Assembly: GCA_023436885.1 (NCBI GenBank)
Contig: JAEZHI010000038.1
Location: 248,001-312,000 of the forward strand
Direction of reading: 5' to 3'
DNA length: 64,000 nt
DNA from: Pseudomonadota bacterium
GTDB taxonomy: Bacteria > Pseudomonadota > Alphaproteobacteria > Rhizobiales > Pleomorphomonadaceae
Positions 17,480 to 25,646 of this stretch are shown here, one piece after another. A program made the position numbers and the translations under genes. Numbering within the stretch: the stretch's first letter is position 1; every line of letters starts with the position of its first letter. The notes under the pieces were generated by a model. It was not told the DNA's origin. It saw only the letters and a list, made by a program, of their open reading frames with translations, and ran no database searches.

Positions 17480-18223
17480 TCACTCCGCTGACAGCTGGAT
17501 GGTCCGCTCCGCCTGTCTGATGGCCTCCGGCGTACCGACATGCAGCCAGGTTCCCTCGAGCCGCACACCATGCAGTCGGCCCTTGCCGATCAACTCATCA
17601 AAGACGCGGTTGAGCGAAAAGGGCGCCATTGGCCGGTCGGCGAAGATCTCCGGCTTGAAGATGGCAACACCAGCGTAAACGAAAGGCGCCACAGTGCGCT
17701 CGCGTCGTCTGCTGAGGCGGCCATCTCCGGCCATTTCGAAGTCTCCGACGCCAGCATAGCCGACCGAACCAACGGTGGGAGCCAGCAGAAGCAAGCCATC
17801 CATGCGCTCGCCATCCCAGGAGCGGGTCAGCAACGGCAGATTGGCGGAGACGCCTTCGATCCAGATGGAATCGGAATTGAGATGAAAGAACGGGTCGTTG
17901 CCGAGATGGGGCAGCGCTTTGACAACGCCGCCACCAGTGTCAAGTAACTGGTCGCGCTCGTCCGAAACGATCACCGAGAGGTCGCGCCGCTTGCTGACAT
18001 GCACCTCGACGAGATCCGCAAGGTAATGAACATTGACGACCGCCGTATCGACATTTGCCTCGACCAGCCGGTCGAACACCCGGTCGATCAGGCTGCGTTC
18101 GAGGACCTCCACCAGCGGCTTCGGCGTGGTCGCGGTGATGGGGCGCATCCGCTTGCCGCGGCCAGCGGCCAGCACCATGGCCTTGCGAGGGTGAAAGGTG
18201 GAAGAAAAAGCAGCATCAGTCAT
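17480..18223 (-). CDS. Sugar-1-phosphate nucleotidyltransferase, MurU-like
   Basis: About 247 residues. The nucleotidyltransferase signature KAMVLAAGRGKRMRPITATTPKPLVEV is near the N-terminus (GxGxRMRP loop and the PKP Lys), with LLDTGGGVVKALPHLG and NSDSIW further on. The closest known role is MurU, which makes UDP-MurNAc from MurNAc-1-phosphate; annotations as mannose-1-phosphate guanylyltransferase are also possible. The neighbouring sugar kinase domain fused to TsaE fits the AmgK-MurU peptidoglycan recycling pair. Start is uncertain: ATG 18223, or GTG 18265 overlapping the upstream stop (GTGA). The sequence between these two codons is poor in family resemblance. Confidence 0.8.
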   Translation of the reverse strand: MTDAAFSSTFHPRKAMVLAAGRGKRMRPITATTPKPLVEVLERSLIDRVFDRLVEANVDTAVVNVHYLADLVEVHVSKRRDLSVIVSDERDQLLDTGGGVVKALPHLGNDPFFHLNSDSIWIEGVSANLPLLTRSWDGERMDGLLLLAPTVGSVGYAGVGDFEMAGDGRLSRRRERTVAPFVYAGVAIFKPEIFADRPMAPFSLNRVFDELIGKGRLHGVRLEGTWLHVGTPEAIRQAERTIQLSAE

Positions 18224-18261
18224 CTTGAAGCGATCGGCATCTCGACGGTCGGAAGGAGGGC

Positions 18262-19788
18262 TCACGGCCGGGTAGCCGGCGGGGCGAGCCGTTCATACCA
18301 GAGCTTGACCCCGGCGAGAACCTTATCGTCGAGCGCTTTTTCGAAGTTATGACGAACACGCGGCAGGAAGCGCAAATGATGTGTACGACCGGTGCGGGCG
18401 GCATACTCGACGAAGCGGCCGAGAATCTTGGCATTGCGCTGAGCGCCGAGGATGGTCACCCGCTCCAGGAAATCGGTCGTATCGAAAGCCGAGTCGGCCG
18501 CCCTGCGGCATTCGACATATTCGGCGATCATCGCCGAGGCGAGGTCGTCCGGTATGTCGACGCGGGCGTCGGTGACGAGAGCGGCCAGATCGTAGGCTGG
18601 GGATCCGAGCAGGCCGTCCTGGAAATCGATGATCCCGATGGCGTCGCCGGTCTGCTGCCAGAGGATGTTGGGCGAGTGATAGTCGCGCAGCACCAGGTGC
18701 CGTTGATCGTCGTCGAACCGGGATAGAAGGTTGTCCCAGAGGGAATCCCACTCGGATCTGGCGTCGGCCGCCAGCGGTTTGCCAGTCAGGTGCGGAACGT
18801 ACCATGTGGCGAAGAGGCTGACCTCGGTCGCAAGAGCGCGCCGGTCGTATCGAGGCATTGGCCAAGCCTCGCCGGAATCATCGACGGCGACCTCGGGCCA
18901 ATCCAAAGTAGCAAGGTCGGCCAGCCGCCGCGCTGCCGCGAGATAGCGCTCTCTGATCGGAACACCGTTGCGTACGATGCCCTCCGAGCCGAGGTCCTCG
19001 ACAAGCATCAGCCGGCGCTCGGTATCTCGCTCGAGAATGCGCGGGCTGCGAAAGCCGTGACGGCGCAGGGTATCGGCAATGGTGGAGAAAGCCGTGAGGC
19101 TATCGGCGAGGTGGACGATTTCCTCGTAGCGGTCGTCGTCGGCACGGTTTAGATAGGCGCGCCAAGCCGGCCAGCGCATCACCACGGCATTGCCGCTCTT
19201 GGCGGTCGCCCGCTCGAAGCTGCGCGTCGAGGCGTCACCATGCAGATGCCGTCGCTCGGCGCCCGAGAAGCCGGACCGGTCGAGGATATCGCGGATTGCC
19301 AATGTCTCCTCGATCCGATGCGCCCAGCCACCGCCTCGCGCTTGAAGAGCGAAATTGCGGCCGTTGAGACCGTCCCCTTCCGAGATGACGATATCAAGCC
19401 GCTCGGCTGGCAAATCGTCACCGGCGCGGTCGGGCCACTCGATCAGGGAAAGCCCTTCGCTGATCGCATCGAAAAAGCCGATTTCGACCAGCTCATCGGG
19501 ATCGGCAAGGCGATAGAGATCGAAATGGTGAACCGGAAAGCGCGCCGTCTCGTAGCTTTGCAGCAACGTGAAGGTCGGGCTCGGCACTTCAAGGCCCGCG
19601 TCATCGGCAAGCCGCCGGATGACCGCACGAGCAAACGCACTCTTGCCCATGCCAAGATCGCCATGAAGGGCGATGACGTCACCCGGCCGGGCGATGGCGG
19701 CGATATCGTCTGCAAGGCGAAGAGTGCCCGCTTCGTCGGCGACGCTGACGGTGCGGCTGAAAGACGAGCCCATCGCGACGCTGCTCAT
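18262..19788 (-). CDS. tsaE: Bifunctional TsaE ATPase / AmgK-like sugar phosphotransferase fusion
   Basis: 508-residue fusion. Residues about 1-160 are TsaE, the ATPase of the tRNA t6A37 threonylcarbamoylation complex: Walker A GDLGMGKSAFARAV, then SPTFTLLQ and HFDLYRL, and GLSLIEWPDR. Residues about 170-508 are an aminoglycoside phosphotransferase-type kinase: catalytic loop LRDYHSPNILW and metal-binding IIDFQDG. This half resembles AmgK, the anomeric MurNAc/GlcNAc kinase, and the next gene is MurU-like, so the C-terminal half probably feeds peptidoglycan sugar recycling. The start ATG overlaps the divL stop (ATGA). Such fusions are known in Alphaproteobacteria. The separate functions of the two halves are inferred. 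Confidence 0.88.
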   Translation of the reverse strand: MSSVAMGSSFSRTVSVADEAGTLRLADDIAAIARPGDVIALHGDLGMGKSAFARAVIRRLADDAGLEVPSPTFTLLQSYETARFPVHHFDLYRLADPDELVEIGFFDAISEGLSLIEWPDRAGDDLPAERLDIVISEGDGLNGRNFALQARGGGWAHRIEETLAIRDILDRSGFSGAERRHLHGDASTRSFERATAKSGNAVVMRWPAWRAYLNRADDDRYEEIVHLADSLTAFSTIADTLRRHGFRSPRILERDTERRLMLVEDLGSEGIVRNGVPIRERYLAAARRLADLATLDWPEVAVDDSGEAWPMPRYDRRALATEVSLFATWYVPHLTGKPLAADARSEWDSLWDNLLSRFDDDQRHLVLRDYHSPNILWQQTGDAIGIIDFQDGLLGSPAYDLAALVTDARVDIPDDLASAMIAEYVECRRAADSAFDTTDFLERVTILGAQRNAKILGRFVEYAARTGRTHHLRFLPRVRHNFEKALDDKVLAGVKLWYERLAPPATRP

Positions 19789-22277
19789 TCGGCCGCTTGA
19801 GCGATGCTGGGGTTGATCGGCAGTCTGCAGACCACCCGTGTGCCGACGCCGATCTTGGACGTGATTTCCACGCTGCCCTTGTGCAGTTCGACGAAGCTCT
19901 TGACGATGGAAAGGCCAAGGCCGGGGCCGCGACGACGAGCCCCGTTGGTCCGGCTCTCGAAGCGCTCGAATACAGCCTGGAGGTATTCGTCCGGGATGCC
20001 GCGACCGCGATCTTCGACCGTGAAGGACACTTCGTCTTCCGTGCGGCGGCAGGAAAGCAGGACCGCTCCCCCATCGTCGGAGAAGGCGATGGCGTTGGAC
20101 AAGAGATTGTAGAGAACCTGCCGGATGCGCTTTTCGTCGGCAACAAAAAAACCGATGTCGCTGGGAACATCGAGCCTGAGATCGATATGAGCTTCGGCGA
20201 TACGGTCGCGAAGACCGGTGGTTGCCGCGCCGACCGTCGAGTGAATGTCCACTTCGCCGAGGTCGAGTTCCATGATGCCCGCATCGACGGTGGCGAGGTC
20301 GAGAATATCGTTGATGATGGCCAGCAGCGCGGTCGAAGAATCCATGATGTAGCCGGTGTATTCCCGCTGCTTGATATTCAGCGGGCCGGCGTTGTCGTCG
20401 GCGAGCAGCTGCGCAAAGCCGATGATGTTGGTCAGCGGTGAGCGCAGTTCGTAGGAAACGTGCTGAATGAAGGCGTTCTTCAGCTGATCGGCTTCTTCGA
20501 GCGCCTCGTTCTTTTCAGTGAGCGCCCGCTCCACATTCACCGAGTCAGTGACGTTGACGAATGTAATCAGCGTCGCGCCGTCGGGCAGAGGCACCGTGGT
20601 GAAGTCGATCACGCCACCATCGCGGCGGTCGAGCCGGCCGGTGAGACGATTGCGGCTGTCGGCGAGGCCCGCAACGGCGAGGCGGACCTGATCCCAGGCT
20701 TCACGGTTGCCATGGGTGGCCATGCAGTGACCGACGACATCGTTGATGTGCGGCCGGCTGGCCAGCATCTCGTCGGAAAGCTTCCAGAGGCTGCCGAACG
20801 CTGGGTTGAAGAGGCGCAGCCGACCGTCGGATCCGAACACCGCGACGCCTTCCGAGAGGTGATCGAGCGTTTCGCCCTGAACTCGCGTCAACGCGTTGTA
20901 ACGGCTCTTGAGCTCGATCTGCTCGGTGACATTCTCGTAAACATAGGTGACGCCGCCCTGCGGATGCGGATTGGCAATCACGCGCAACGTCTGTCCGGTG
21001 GGCAGGTGCCACCAGCTCTCACGGGCTTCCATCGCCTGGTAGGCAGAAAGCTGCTCGCGCTTCCAGCTGCGGAAGTCCGCCTGCTCGGGCAGTTTGCGCG
21101 AGACCCGGAGCTGATCGAGGATGGCTGCGTCATCCGGACCAGTTTCCAGGAAGGCCGTGTCGAGATCGAACAGCGCGCGATAGGCGGCATTATAGAACTT
21201 GAGCCGCTTGTCGGCGCCGAAGATGGCAACGGCGGTGGCAAGCTGGTCGAGCGTACGAGCGTGGCTGTCGATGGTGCGACGCAGCTCCGTCTGTGCCTGC
21301 TCGAGTTCCGACACATCAGTGGCGATGCCAGCGCTGCCGGAACTGGTCTCTACGTCGACGACATCGAATACGCGACGGGCACCGCCGACCACCAACGAAA
21401 GGCGTTTGGCGAAAACCGGCGCTTCCTGTCGGCTATCGGCAATCGCCTTGCGGGCGGCGGTATCAAGAAACTCGACGCCAACGGCCACGGCCTGGGTGGC
21501 GCTCGCCACCTCGGCAGCCTTGGCATAGGCCGCATTGACCCAGACAAGCCTGCCGGTCTTGTCGCGCGTCCAGGCCGGCATTGGCACCTTGTCGATCAAG
21601 CCCTCGAAGGTTTCGACTAGCGTCCGTTGACGCTCGAACCGCTCGGCCAGTTCGGCATACTGCTGGCGCTCACGTGTGAGATTACGGAAGCGGATGAAGC
21701 AGCGAGAACCGTTCACCCGGCCCGCGGCCTCAATGTGGACGCCGCTGGTAGTGGTCAACACGTCGAGGAAAGCTTCACCCTCGGCGCGCAGGGAATGGGT
21801 GCGGGCTTCCAGAAGCTGGGCCGAGGCCGGCTCGAGCCACTGTCCGAAGGCGAGAAAGCCTACTTGGCTGCGCGGCACGCCCGAAGCCTCGGGCAGCGAT
21901 CCCATCACCTTGGGGGCCTCATCGCGAGCGCCCCAAATGACTGTGCGTTGATCGTCGGCGTTGAGGGCTGCCTCGGTCCGGTCGGCGGCAAGCTTCAGGT
22001 CGGCATTCTCGCGAAGTAGCCGTTCGCGGTCATCTTCCGCCATGCGGCGCGCCCTGATCAGGGCAGCGGCCGAAACCACGGCGATACAGATTGCCGAAAC
22101 AAAGGCCGAGAGAGCCGCCACCTGCAGCGGTTCGAAATAGACCGAACCATCGGCTCCGAACTTGATGGCCTGGGCAGCCGCCGGACTGGCCACGACCGGC
22201 GACAGGATGGTCGAGAGCAGGGCGATCTTCCCGACTTGCCCCGCAAACGGCAATCGTGTCCGGCTCAGCCCCGGCAT
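19785..22277 (-). CDS. divL: DivL-type PAS-domain histidine-kinase-like cell-cycle protein
   Basis: About 830-residue membrane-anchored sensor kinase. There are two N-terminal hydrophobic segments (about residues 15-35 and 48-70), several PAS-like regions, then the dimerisation/H-box VSYELRSPLTNIIGF, N-box RQVLYNLLSNAIAFS, and G boxes with VEDRGRGIPD and GPGLGLSIVKSF. In ordinary kinases the H-box reads SHELRTPL. Here the phospho-accepting His is Tyr (codon 20451-20453, residue 609 from this start), the hallmark of DivL, which acts with DivK and CckA to control CtrA in Alphaproteobacteria. ATG 22277 gives a clean N-terminus; 22301 is the alternative. The neighbours tsaE and ahcY match the arrangement I associate with divL in relatives (memory-based). 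Confidence 0.85.
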   Translation of the reverse strand: MPGLSRTRLPFAGQVGKIALLSTILSPVVASPAAAQAIKFGADGSVYFEPLQVAALSAFVSAICIAVVSAAALIRARRMAEDDRERLLRENADLKLAADRTEAALNADDQRTVIWGARDEAPKVMGSLPEASGVPRSQVGFLAFGQWLEPASAQLLEARTHSLRAEGEAFLDVLTTTSGVHIEAAGRVNGSRCFIRFRNLTRERQQYAELAERFERQRTLVETFEGLIDKVPMPAWTRDKTGRLVWVNAAYAKAAEVASATQAVAVGVEFLDTAARKAIADSRQEAPVFAKRLSLVVGGARRVFDVVDVETSSGSAGIATDVSELEQAQTELRRTIDSHARTLDQLATAVAIFGADKRLKFYNAAYRALFDLDTAFLETGPDDAAILDQLRVSRKLPEQADFRSWKREQLSAYQAMEARESWWHLPTGQTLRVIANPHPQGGVTYVYENVTEQIELKSRYNALTRVQGETLDHLSEGVAVFGSDGRLRLFNPAFGSLWKLSDEMLASRPHINDVVGHCMATHGNREAWDQVRLAVAGLADSRNRLTGRLDRRDGGVIDFTTVPLPDGATLITFVNVTDSVNVERALTEKNEALEEADQLKNAFIQHVSYELRSPLTNIIGFAQLLADDNAGPLNIKQREYTGYIMDSSTALLAIINDILDLATVDAGIMELDLGEVDIHSTVGAATTGLRDRIAEAHIDLRLDVPSDIGFFVADEKRIRQVLYNLLSNAIAFSDDGGAVLLSCRRTEDEVSFTVEDRGRGIPDEYLQAVFERFESRTNGARRRGPGLGLSIVKSFVELHKGSVEITSKIGVGTRVVCRLPINPSIAQAAE

Positions 22278-22649
22278 GTAGTTGTCCCCTTCCGGCCGCA
22301 ATCAAAAAAGGGCGAAGTCTCCGCCATTGGAGGCCCGCCCCGGACCGACGCGTGCCCCGCCGCCGTTCCGAATCACCCCAAAATACCGCCTTTCATGAGG
22401 GGCAAAAAGAGTCGACGCGGGCGCTATTGCCCTATCGGCGACGACCGAGTCCGGGCTGCAACTATGTTCGCGGAACGTTCCGAGACAAAACGCTCCGGCC
22501 GTCCTATGAGACCGGAGTCGATAACTACCAGAGCGAAGCGCCCAGAGGGTTGAGCGGACTCGTCTTATGCGGTTTAGCGGCCATCTCTTTCTCCGGGCCT
22601 CGCACTTCCCTGCAACTTCCCTCGGAGAAATCCGCATGTGTGGAACAGC

Positions 22650-22658
22650 TGTGGATAA
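22650..22658 (-). promoter_or_regulatory. DnaA-box-like site upstream of divL
   Basis: TGTGGATAA on the plus strand, i.e. TTATCCACA on the minus strand, a perfect match to the high-affinity DnaA box. It is about 375 bases upstream of the divL start. A single 9-mer can occur by chance; its position between a CtrA-type site and the GANTC cluster is what makes it notable. Confidence 0.4.
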
Positions 22659-22677
22659 GCGTTTGATGGCAACAAAA

Positions 22678-22709
22678 ACCCGCCCGATGCTCGGGGAGCG
22701 CGGGCGGGT
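22678..22709 (-). terminator. Intrinsic terminator of ahcY
   Basis: 9-bp perfect stem ACCCGCCCG (22678-22686) / CGGGCGGGT (22701-22709) with a 14-base loop. On the minus strand the stem runs into TTTTTG. It lies about 85 bases after the ahcY stop. Confidence 0.75.
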
Positions 22710-22710
22710 G

Positions 22711-22725
22711 TTAATGGCATCTTAA
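22711..22725 (-). promoter_or_regulatory. CtrA-type site TTAA-N7-TTAA
   Basis: TTAA (22711-22714), TGGCATC, TTAA (22722-22725): an exact match to the full CtrA recognition pattern TTAA-N7-TTAA. It lies between the ahcY stop and its terminator, about 440 bases upstream of the divL start. It could bind CtrA to control divL, but the distance is long and the site could equally be fortuitous. Confidence 0.4.
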
Positions 22726-22792
22726 CGAATGTCAGGGCTGGCGCAGGGTGGGGCTAGGTGAAGTTCCAGGGCCGCGCTTGCACTCGTAAGCC

Positions 22793-24190
22793 TCAATACC
22801 GGTACATCGCCGACTTGAACGGGCCGGTCGACTTGACGCCGATATAGTCCGCCTGCTCGGGGGTCAGCTTGGACAGCTTGGCGCCAAGCTTGGCGAGATG
22901 CAGCTGGGCCACCTTCTCGTCGAGATGCTTGGGCAGCACATGCACCTTCTTTTCGTACCGGTCGCCGCGGGTCCAAAGCTCGATCTGGGCCAGTGTCTGG
23001 TTGGAGAACGAGGCGCTCATCACGAAGCTCGGATGGCCGGTGGCATTGCCGAGGTTGACGAGACGGCCCTCGGACAGCAGGACGATCTTCTTGCCGTCCG
23101 GGAACTCGACGAGGTCGACCTGCGGCTTGACGTTCTTCCACTTGAAGTTCCGGAGGCCGGCGACGTCGATTTCATTGTCGAAATGGCCGATGTTGCAGAC
23201 GATCGCCATGTTCTTGAGCTTGCGCATGTCATCGACGGTGACGACGTGCAGGTTACCGGTGCAGGTAACGATGATGTCGGCCCGATGGATGTCGTCCTCG
23301 AGCGTGACCACCTCGAAGCCGTCCATAGCGGCCTGGAGGGCGCAGATCGGGTCGACTTCGGTAACCAGCACGCGGGCGCCGGCGCCATGCAGCGACTGGG
23401 CCGAACCCTTGCCGACATCGCCGTAACCGCAGACGATGGCGACCTTGCCGGCCATCATCACGTCGGTACCGCGGCGAATGGCGTCGACCAGACTTTCGCG
23501 GCAACCGTACTTGTTGTCGAACTTCGACTTGGTGACGCTGTCATTGACGTTGAACGCCGGCCAGGGCAGCTCACCGCGCGATTCCATCTGGTAGAGACGC
23601 ATCACGCCCGTCGTCGTCTCTTCCGAAACGCCGCGGATATTCGCCTTGGCGCGCGAATAGAAGGTCGGGTCCTTGGCGAGGCGTGCCTTGATGGTGGCGA
23701 AGAGTTCTTCCTCTTCCTCGGACTTCGGATCGGCCAGAACCGACGGATCGCTCTCGGCCTTGGAACCCAGCGTCACTAGGAGCGTGGCGTCGCCGCCATC
23801 GTCGAGGATCATGTTGGCGGTCTCGCCATTGCCCCAGTCGAGGATACGGTCGGTGTAGGTCCAGTATTCCTTGAGGGTCTCGCCCTTCACCGCGAACACC
23901 GGGATGCCGGCGGCAGCGATGGCGGCGGCGGCATGATCCTGCGTTGAGAAGATATTGCAGGAGGCCCAGCGCACGTCGGCGCCAAGCGCCTTCAGCGTCT
24001 CGATCAGCACGGCGGTTTGGATGGTCATGTGCAGCGAGCCAGCGATGCGGGCGCCCTTGAGCGGCTGAGCGGCGGCATATTCGGAGCGCACCGACATCAG
24101 GCCGGGCATCTCGATCTCGGCCATGTCGAGTTCGGTGCGGCCCCATTCGGCGAGCGAGATGTCCTTGACGATGTATTCCTTGGCGACCAT
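22793..24190 (-). CDS. ahcY: Adenosylhomocysteinase (SAH hydrolase)
   Basis: 465-residue NAD-dependent enzyme that splits S-adenosylhomocysteine into adenosine and homocysteine, keeping the methylation cycle running. Motifs: MTIQTAVLIETLKALGA, CNIFSTQDHAAAA, the NAD-binding CGYGDVGKGSAQSL and the C-terminal tail ending KSAMYRY. ATG 24190 (VAKEYIVKD) has GGAG 8 bases upstream and gives the family length; the frame to 24250 is an extension. It is a single-gene unit with its own terminator. A palindrome upstream (24305-24320) may be a SahR-type operator. Confidence 0.96.
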   Translation of the reverse strand: MVAKEYIVKDISLAEWGRTELDMAEIEMPGLMSVRSEYAAAQPLKGARIAGSLHMTIQTAVLIETLKALGADVRWASCNIFSTQDHAAAAIAAAGIPVFAVKGETLKEYWTYTDRILDWGNGETANMILDDGGDATLLVTLGSKAESDPSVLADPKSEEEEELFATIKARLAKDPTFYSRAKANIRGVSEETTTGVMRLYQMESRGELPWPAFNVNDSVTKSKFDNKYGCRESLVDAIRRGTDVMMAGKVAIVCGYGDVGKGSAQSLHGAGARVLVTEVDPICALQAAMDGFEVVTLEDDIHRADIIVTCTGNLHVVTVDDMRKLKNMAIVCNIGHFDNEIDVAGLRNFKWKNVKPQVDLVEFPDGKKIVLLSEGRLVNLGNATGHPSFVMSASFSNQTLAQIELWTRGDRYEKKVHVLPKHLDEKVAQLHLAKLGAKLSKLTPEQADYIGVKSTGPFKSAMYRY

Positions 24191-24268
24191 CGGGAATCTC
24201 CGGGTGCGAGGGGAAGATATGCGGGTTGAGAGCAAACGAGAGGGCGGCAAACGGCCACCGGTCAGCGC

Positions 24269-24297
24269 CTTATAGGAGATGTCGGCTGCGAGCGCAA
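24269..24297 (-). promoter_or_regulatory. Candidate promoter of ahcY
   Basis: On the minus strand: -35 TTGCGC (24292-24297), 17-base spacer, -10 TATAAG (24269-24274). The -10 matches 5 of 6 positions and the spacing is ideal, whereas the -35 keeps only TTG. Transcription would start near 24262, about 70 bases before the ahcY start. Confidence 0.45.
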
Positions 24298-24304
24298 CGA
24301 CGAC

Positions 24305-24320
24305 ATAAAGAGATCCTTAT
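24305..24320 (-). promoter_or_regulatory. SahR-like operator upstream of ahcY
   Basis: ATAAAGAGATCCTTAT is a near-palindrome (14 of 16 positions symmetrical) of the ATAAAG...CTTTAT type, just upstream of the candidate ahcY -35 element. It resembles, from memory, the A/T-rich operator of SahR, an ArsR-family repressor of methyl-cycle genes that responds to S-adenosylhomocysteine. The regulator gene is not in the window. Confidence 0.4.
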
Positions 24321-24734
24321 ATCATGATGAAGGTCATATGCCCGTCGAAAGGCCACCCAAAGCACCACATCGACCTAGGTCCGATTGCTTGAGTGTAAAA
24401 TGGTGCAGTAATTTCGGTTCGTCGCGCTTTGCTCCGCCGACGCGGCAAGGGCATGCTTGCTCTATTGCCTGCCGAGGGAGGGTCGGGTCGAGCTGGGGTG
24501 GAAGAGAATATAGATCAAAGAGATAGGCGCGTGTCCCATTAGGGCGTCGTGCGGTCTTTTCTCAGCTTGACCATCGTGACGTTGGAGGGACTTGGCCGGC
24601 GGTCATCTAGCAGCCCCCTCCGGCGCCGAGTTCCATAGCATTTGAGGCCAAGGGCACGGCTTGGGTGGATATCGGTTCGATCCGTTAAGATCTGGCGGTC
24701 CGAATTGTCGGCTATCCGCAAAAGGGAGGCAAAG
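24321..24734. other. Intergenic region before the AraC regulator
   Basis: About 410 bases between the divergent ahcY and AraC-type genes. Short open frames here show no ribosome-binding site or recognisable family. A tRNA-like GGTTCGATCC string near 24673 has no pairing stem and is not a tRNA. I see nothing else. Confidence 0.4.
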
Positions 24735-25637
24735 GTGGGTCAGACAAAGCCCGTTCTGGAAGTGATCGAGGCGCCACTCGAGCGTACGTTCCGCGTATAC
24801 TCGCACGACTATCCCTTTGCCTATTCCGGCTGGCACCATCATCCAGAGTACGAGCTGCATCTCATCCGCCGGAGCACGGGACAGTTTTACGTCGGGACCT
24901 ATGCCGGCGATTTCGGGCCGGGAAACCTCGTCATGACGGGTCCCAGTCTGCCGCACATGTGGGTATCGGATGGCGCCGACCGCGACGAGGACGGCCGCAT
25001 TCGCGACCGCGATCTTGTGCTCCAAATGGGCGGCGGTTTCGCCGAGCGCTGCATGGCGGAATTTTCCGATTGCGCTGGCCTCTCGGCGCTCCTGGAGGCC
25101 ACGCGCTCGGGCATCGAGTTCTCGCCGGCCGCAGCAGCCGAGGCTGCCAAGCTGATGGAGGCCCTGCTCGATGCCAATGGATTCGAGCGCATGGCGCTGT
25201 TCTTCGAGTTGATGCGCGTGCTGGAGCAGGATGGTCATCGCCGCTCGCTATCGCTGAAGAGCATGGAGCACCAATGCGCCCAGCCCCGCCGGCTGGAGCG
25301 GATGCTGGCCTACATTGCCGCCAACTTCAACCGGCCCGGCCTCACCTGCCGCGAAGTTGCCGCGACCGAGGGTATGGCTCTGGCGGCTTTCTCGCGCCTG
25401 TTCGAGCGGCACTTGCGCTGCACCTGCGCCGAGTACATCAATCACCTCCGGATCTACAAGGCGTGCCAATTGCTGTCGGAAACCGAGGACATGGTGACGT
25501 CGATCGCCATGGACGTCGGCTACGAGACCCTGTCGACCTTCAATCGCAATTTCCTGCGGCTGATCGGTCGGACGCCGTCGGCGTTTCGCACCGAACGGCG
25601 GGCCGGCGCACGCGGCCAGACCCGCGCCGCCGCCTGA
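24735..25637 (+). CDS. AraC-family transcriptional regulator
   Basis: 300 residues. The N-terminal cupin-like sensor half contains a His-rich strand (YSGWHHHPEYELHLI) typical of sugar- or metabolite-binding AraC proteins. The C-terminal half has two helix-turn-helix units (LTCREVAATEGMALAAFSRLFERH and VTSIAMDVGYETLSTFNRNF, followed by GRTPSAFR). I chose GTG 24735 because GGGAGG stands 5 bases upstream; the longer frame from 24642 is unsupported. It is convergent with the ABC ATPase gene (10-base gap), so it may control the GH32/ABC operon, although that operon also carries its own LacI regulator. Confidence 0.85.
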   Translation: MGQTKPVLEVIEAPLERTFRVYSHDYPFAYSGWHHHPEYELHLIRRSTGQFYVGTYAGDFGPGNLVMTGPSLPHMWVSDGADRDEDGRIRDRDLVLQMGGGFAERCMAEFSDCAGLSALLEATRSGIEFSPAAAAEAAKLMEALLDANGFERMALFFELMRVLEQDGHRRSLSLKSMEHQCAQPRRLERMLAYIAANFNRPGLTCREVAATEGMALAAFSRLFERHLRCTCAEYINHLRIYKACQLLSETEDMVTSIAMDVGYETLSTFNRNFLRLIGRTPSAFRTERRAGARGQTRAAA

Positions 25638-25646
25638 ATGAGTTCG

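Larger units (their letters stand above)
22278..22792 (-). other. Intergenic region between ahcY and divL with cell-cycle motifs
   Basis: 515 bases without a convincing gene; opposing short frames here lack start signals. It contains the ahcY terminator, a CtrA-type site and a DnaA-type box (listed separately), and four GANTC methylation sites within 153 bases (22409-22413, 22447-22451, 22515-22519, 22557-22561). About 0.6 would be expected by chance at equal base frequencies. GANTC is the CcrM target read by GcrA in Alphaproteobacteria, so this looks like the control region of divL (inference). Confidence 0.5.

Noticed and set aside
19670..19680. TGACGTCA inside the tsaE fusion gene
   Set aside because: It lies within coding sequence without extended symmetry and is taken as chance; it is noted as a caution for the proposed GntR motif.
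22256..22666. Plus-strand frames (including 22256-22666) and a minus-strand frame (22302-22637) between divL and ahcY
   Set aside because: No start signal or recognisable domain; the region is better explained as a control region with cell-cycle motifs.
24665..24700. tRNA-like T-loop string GGTTCGATCC
   Set aside because: The flanking bases do not form the T-arm stem and no acceptor or anticodon arm can be built around it.
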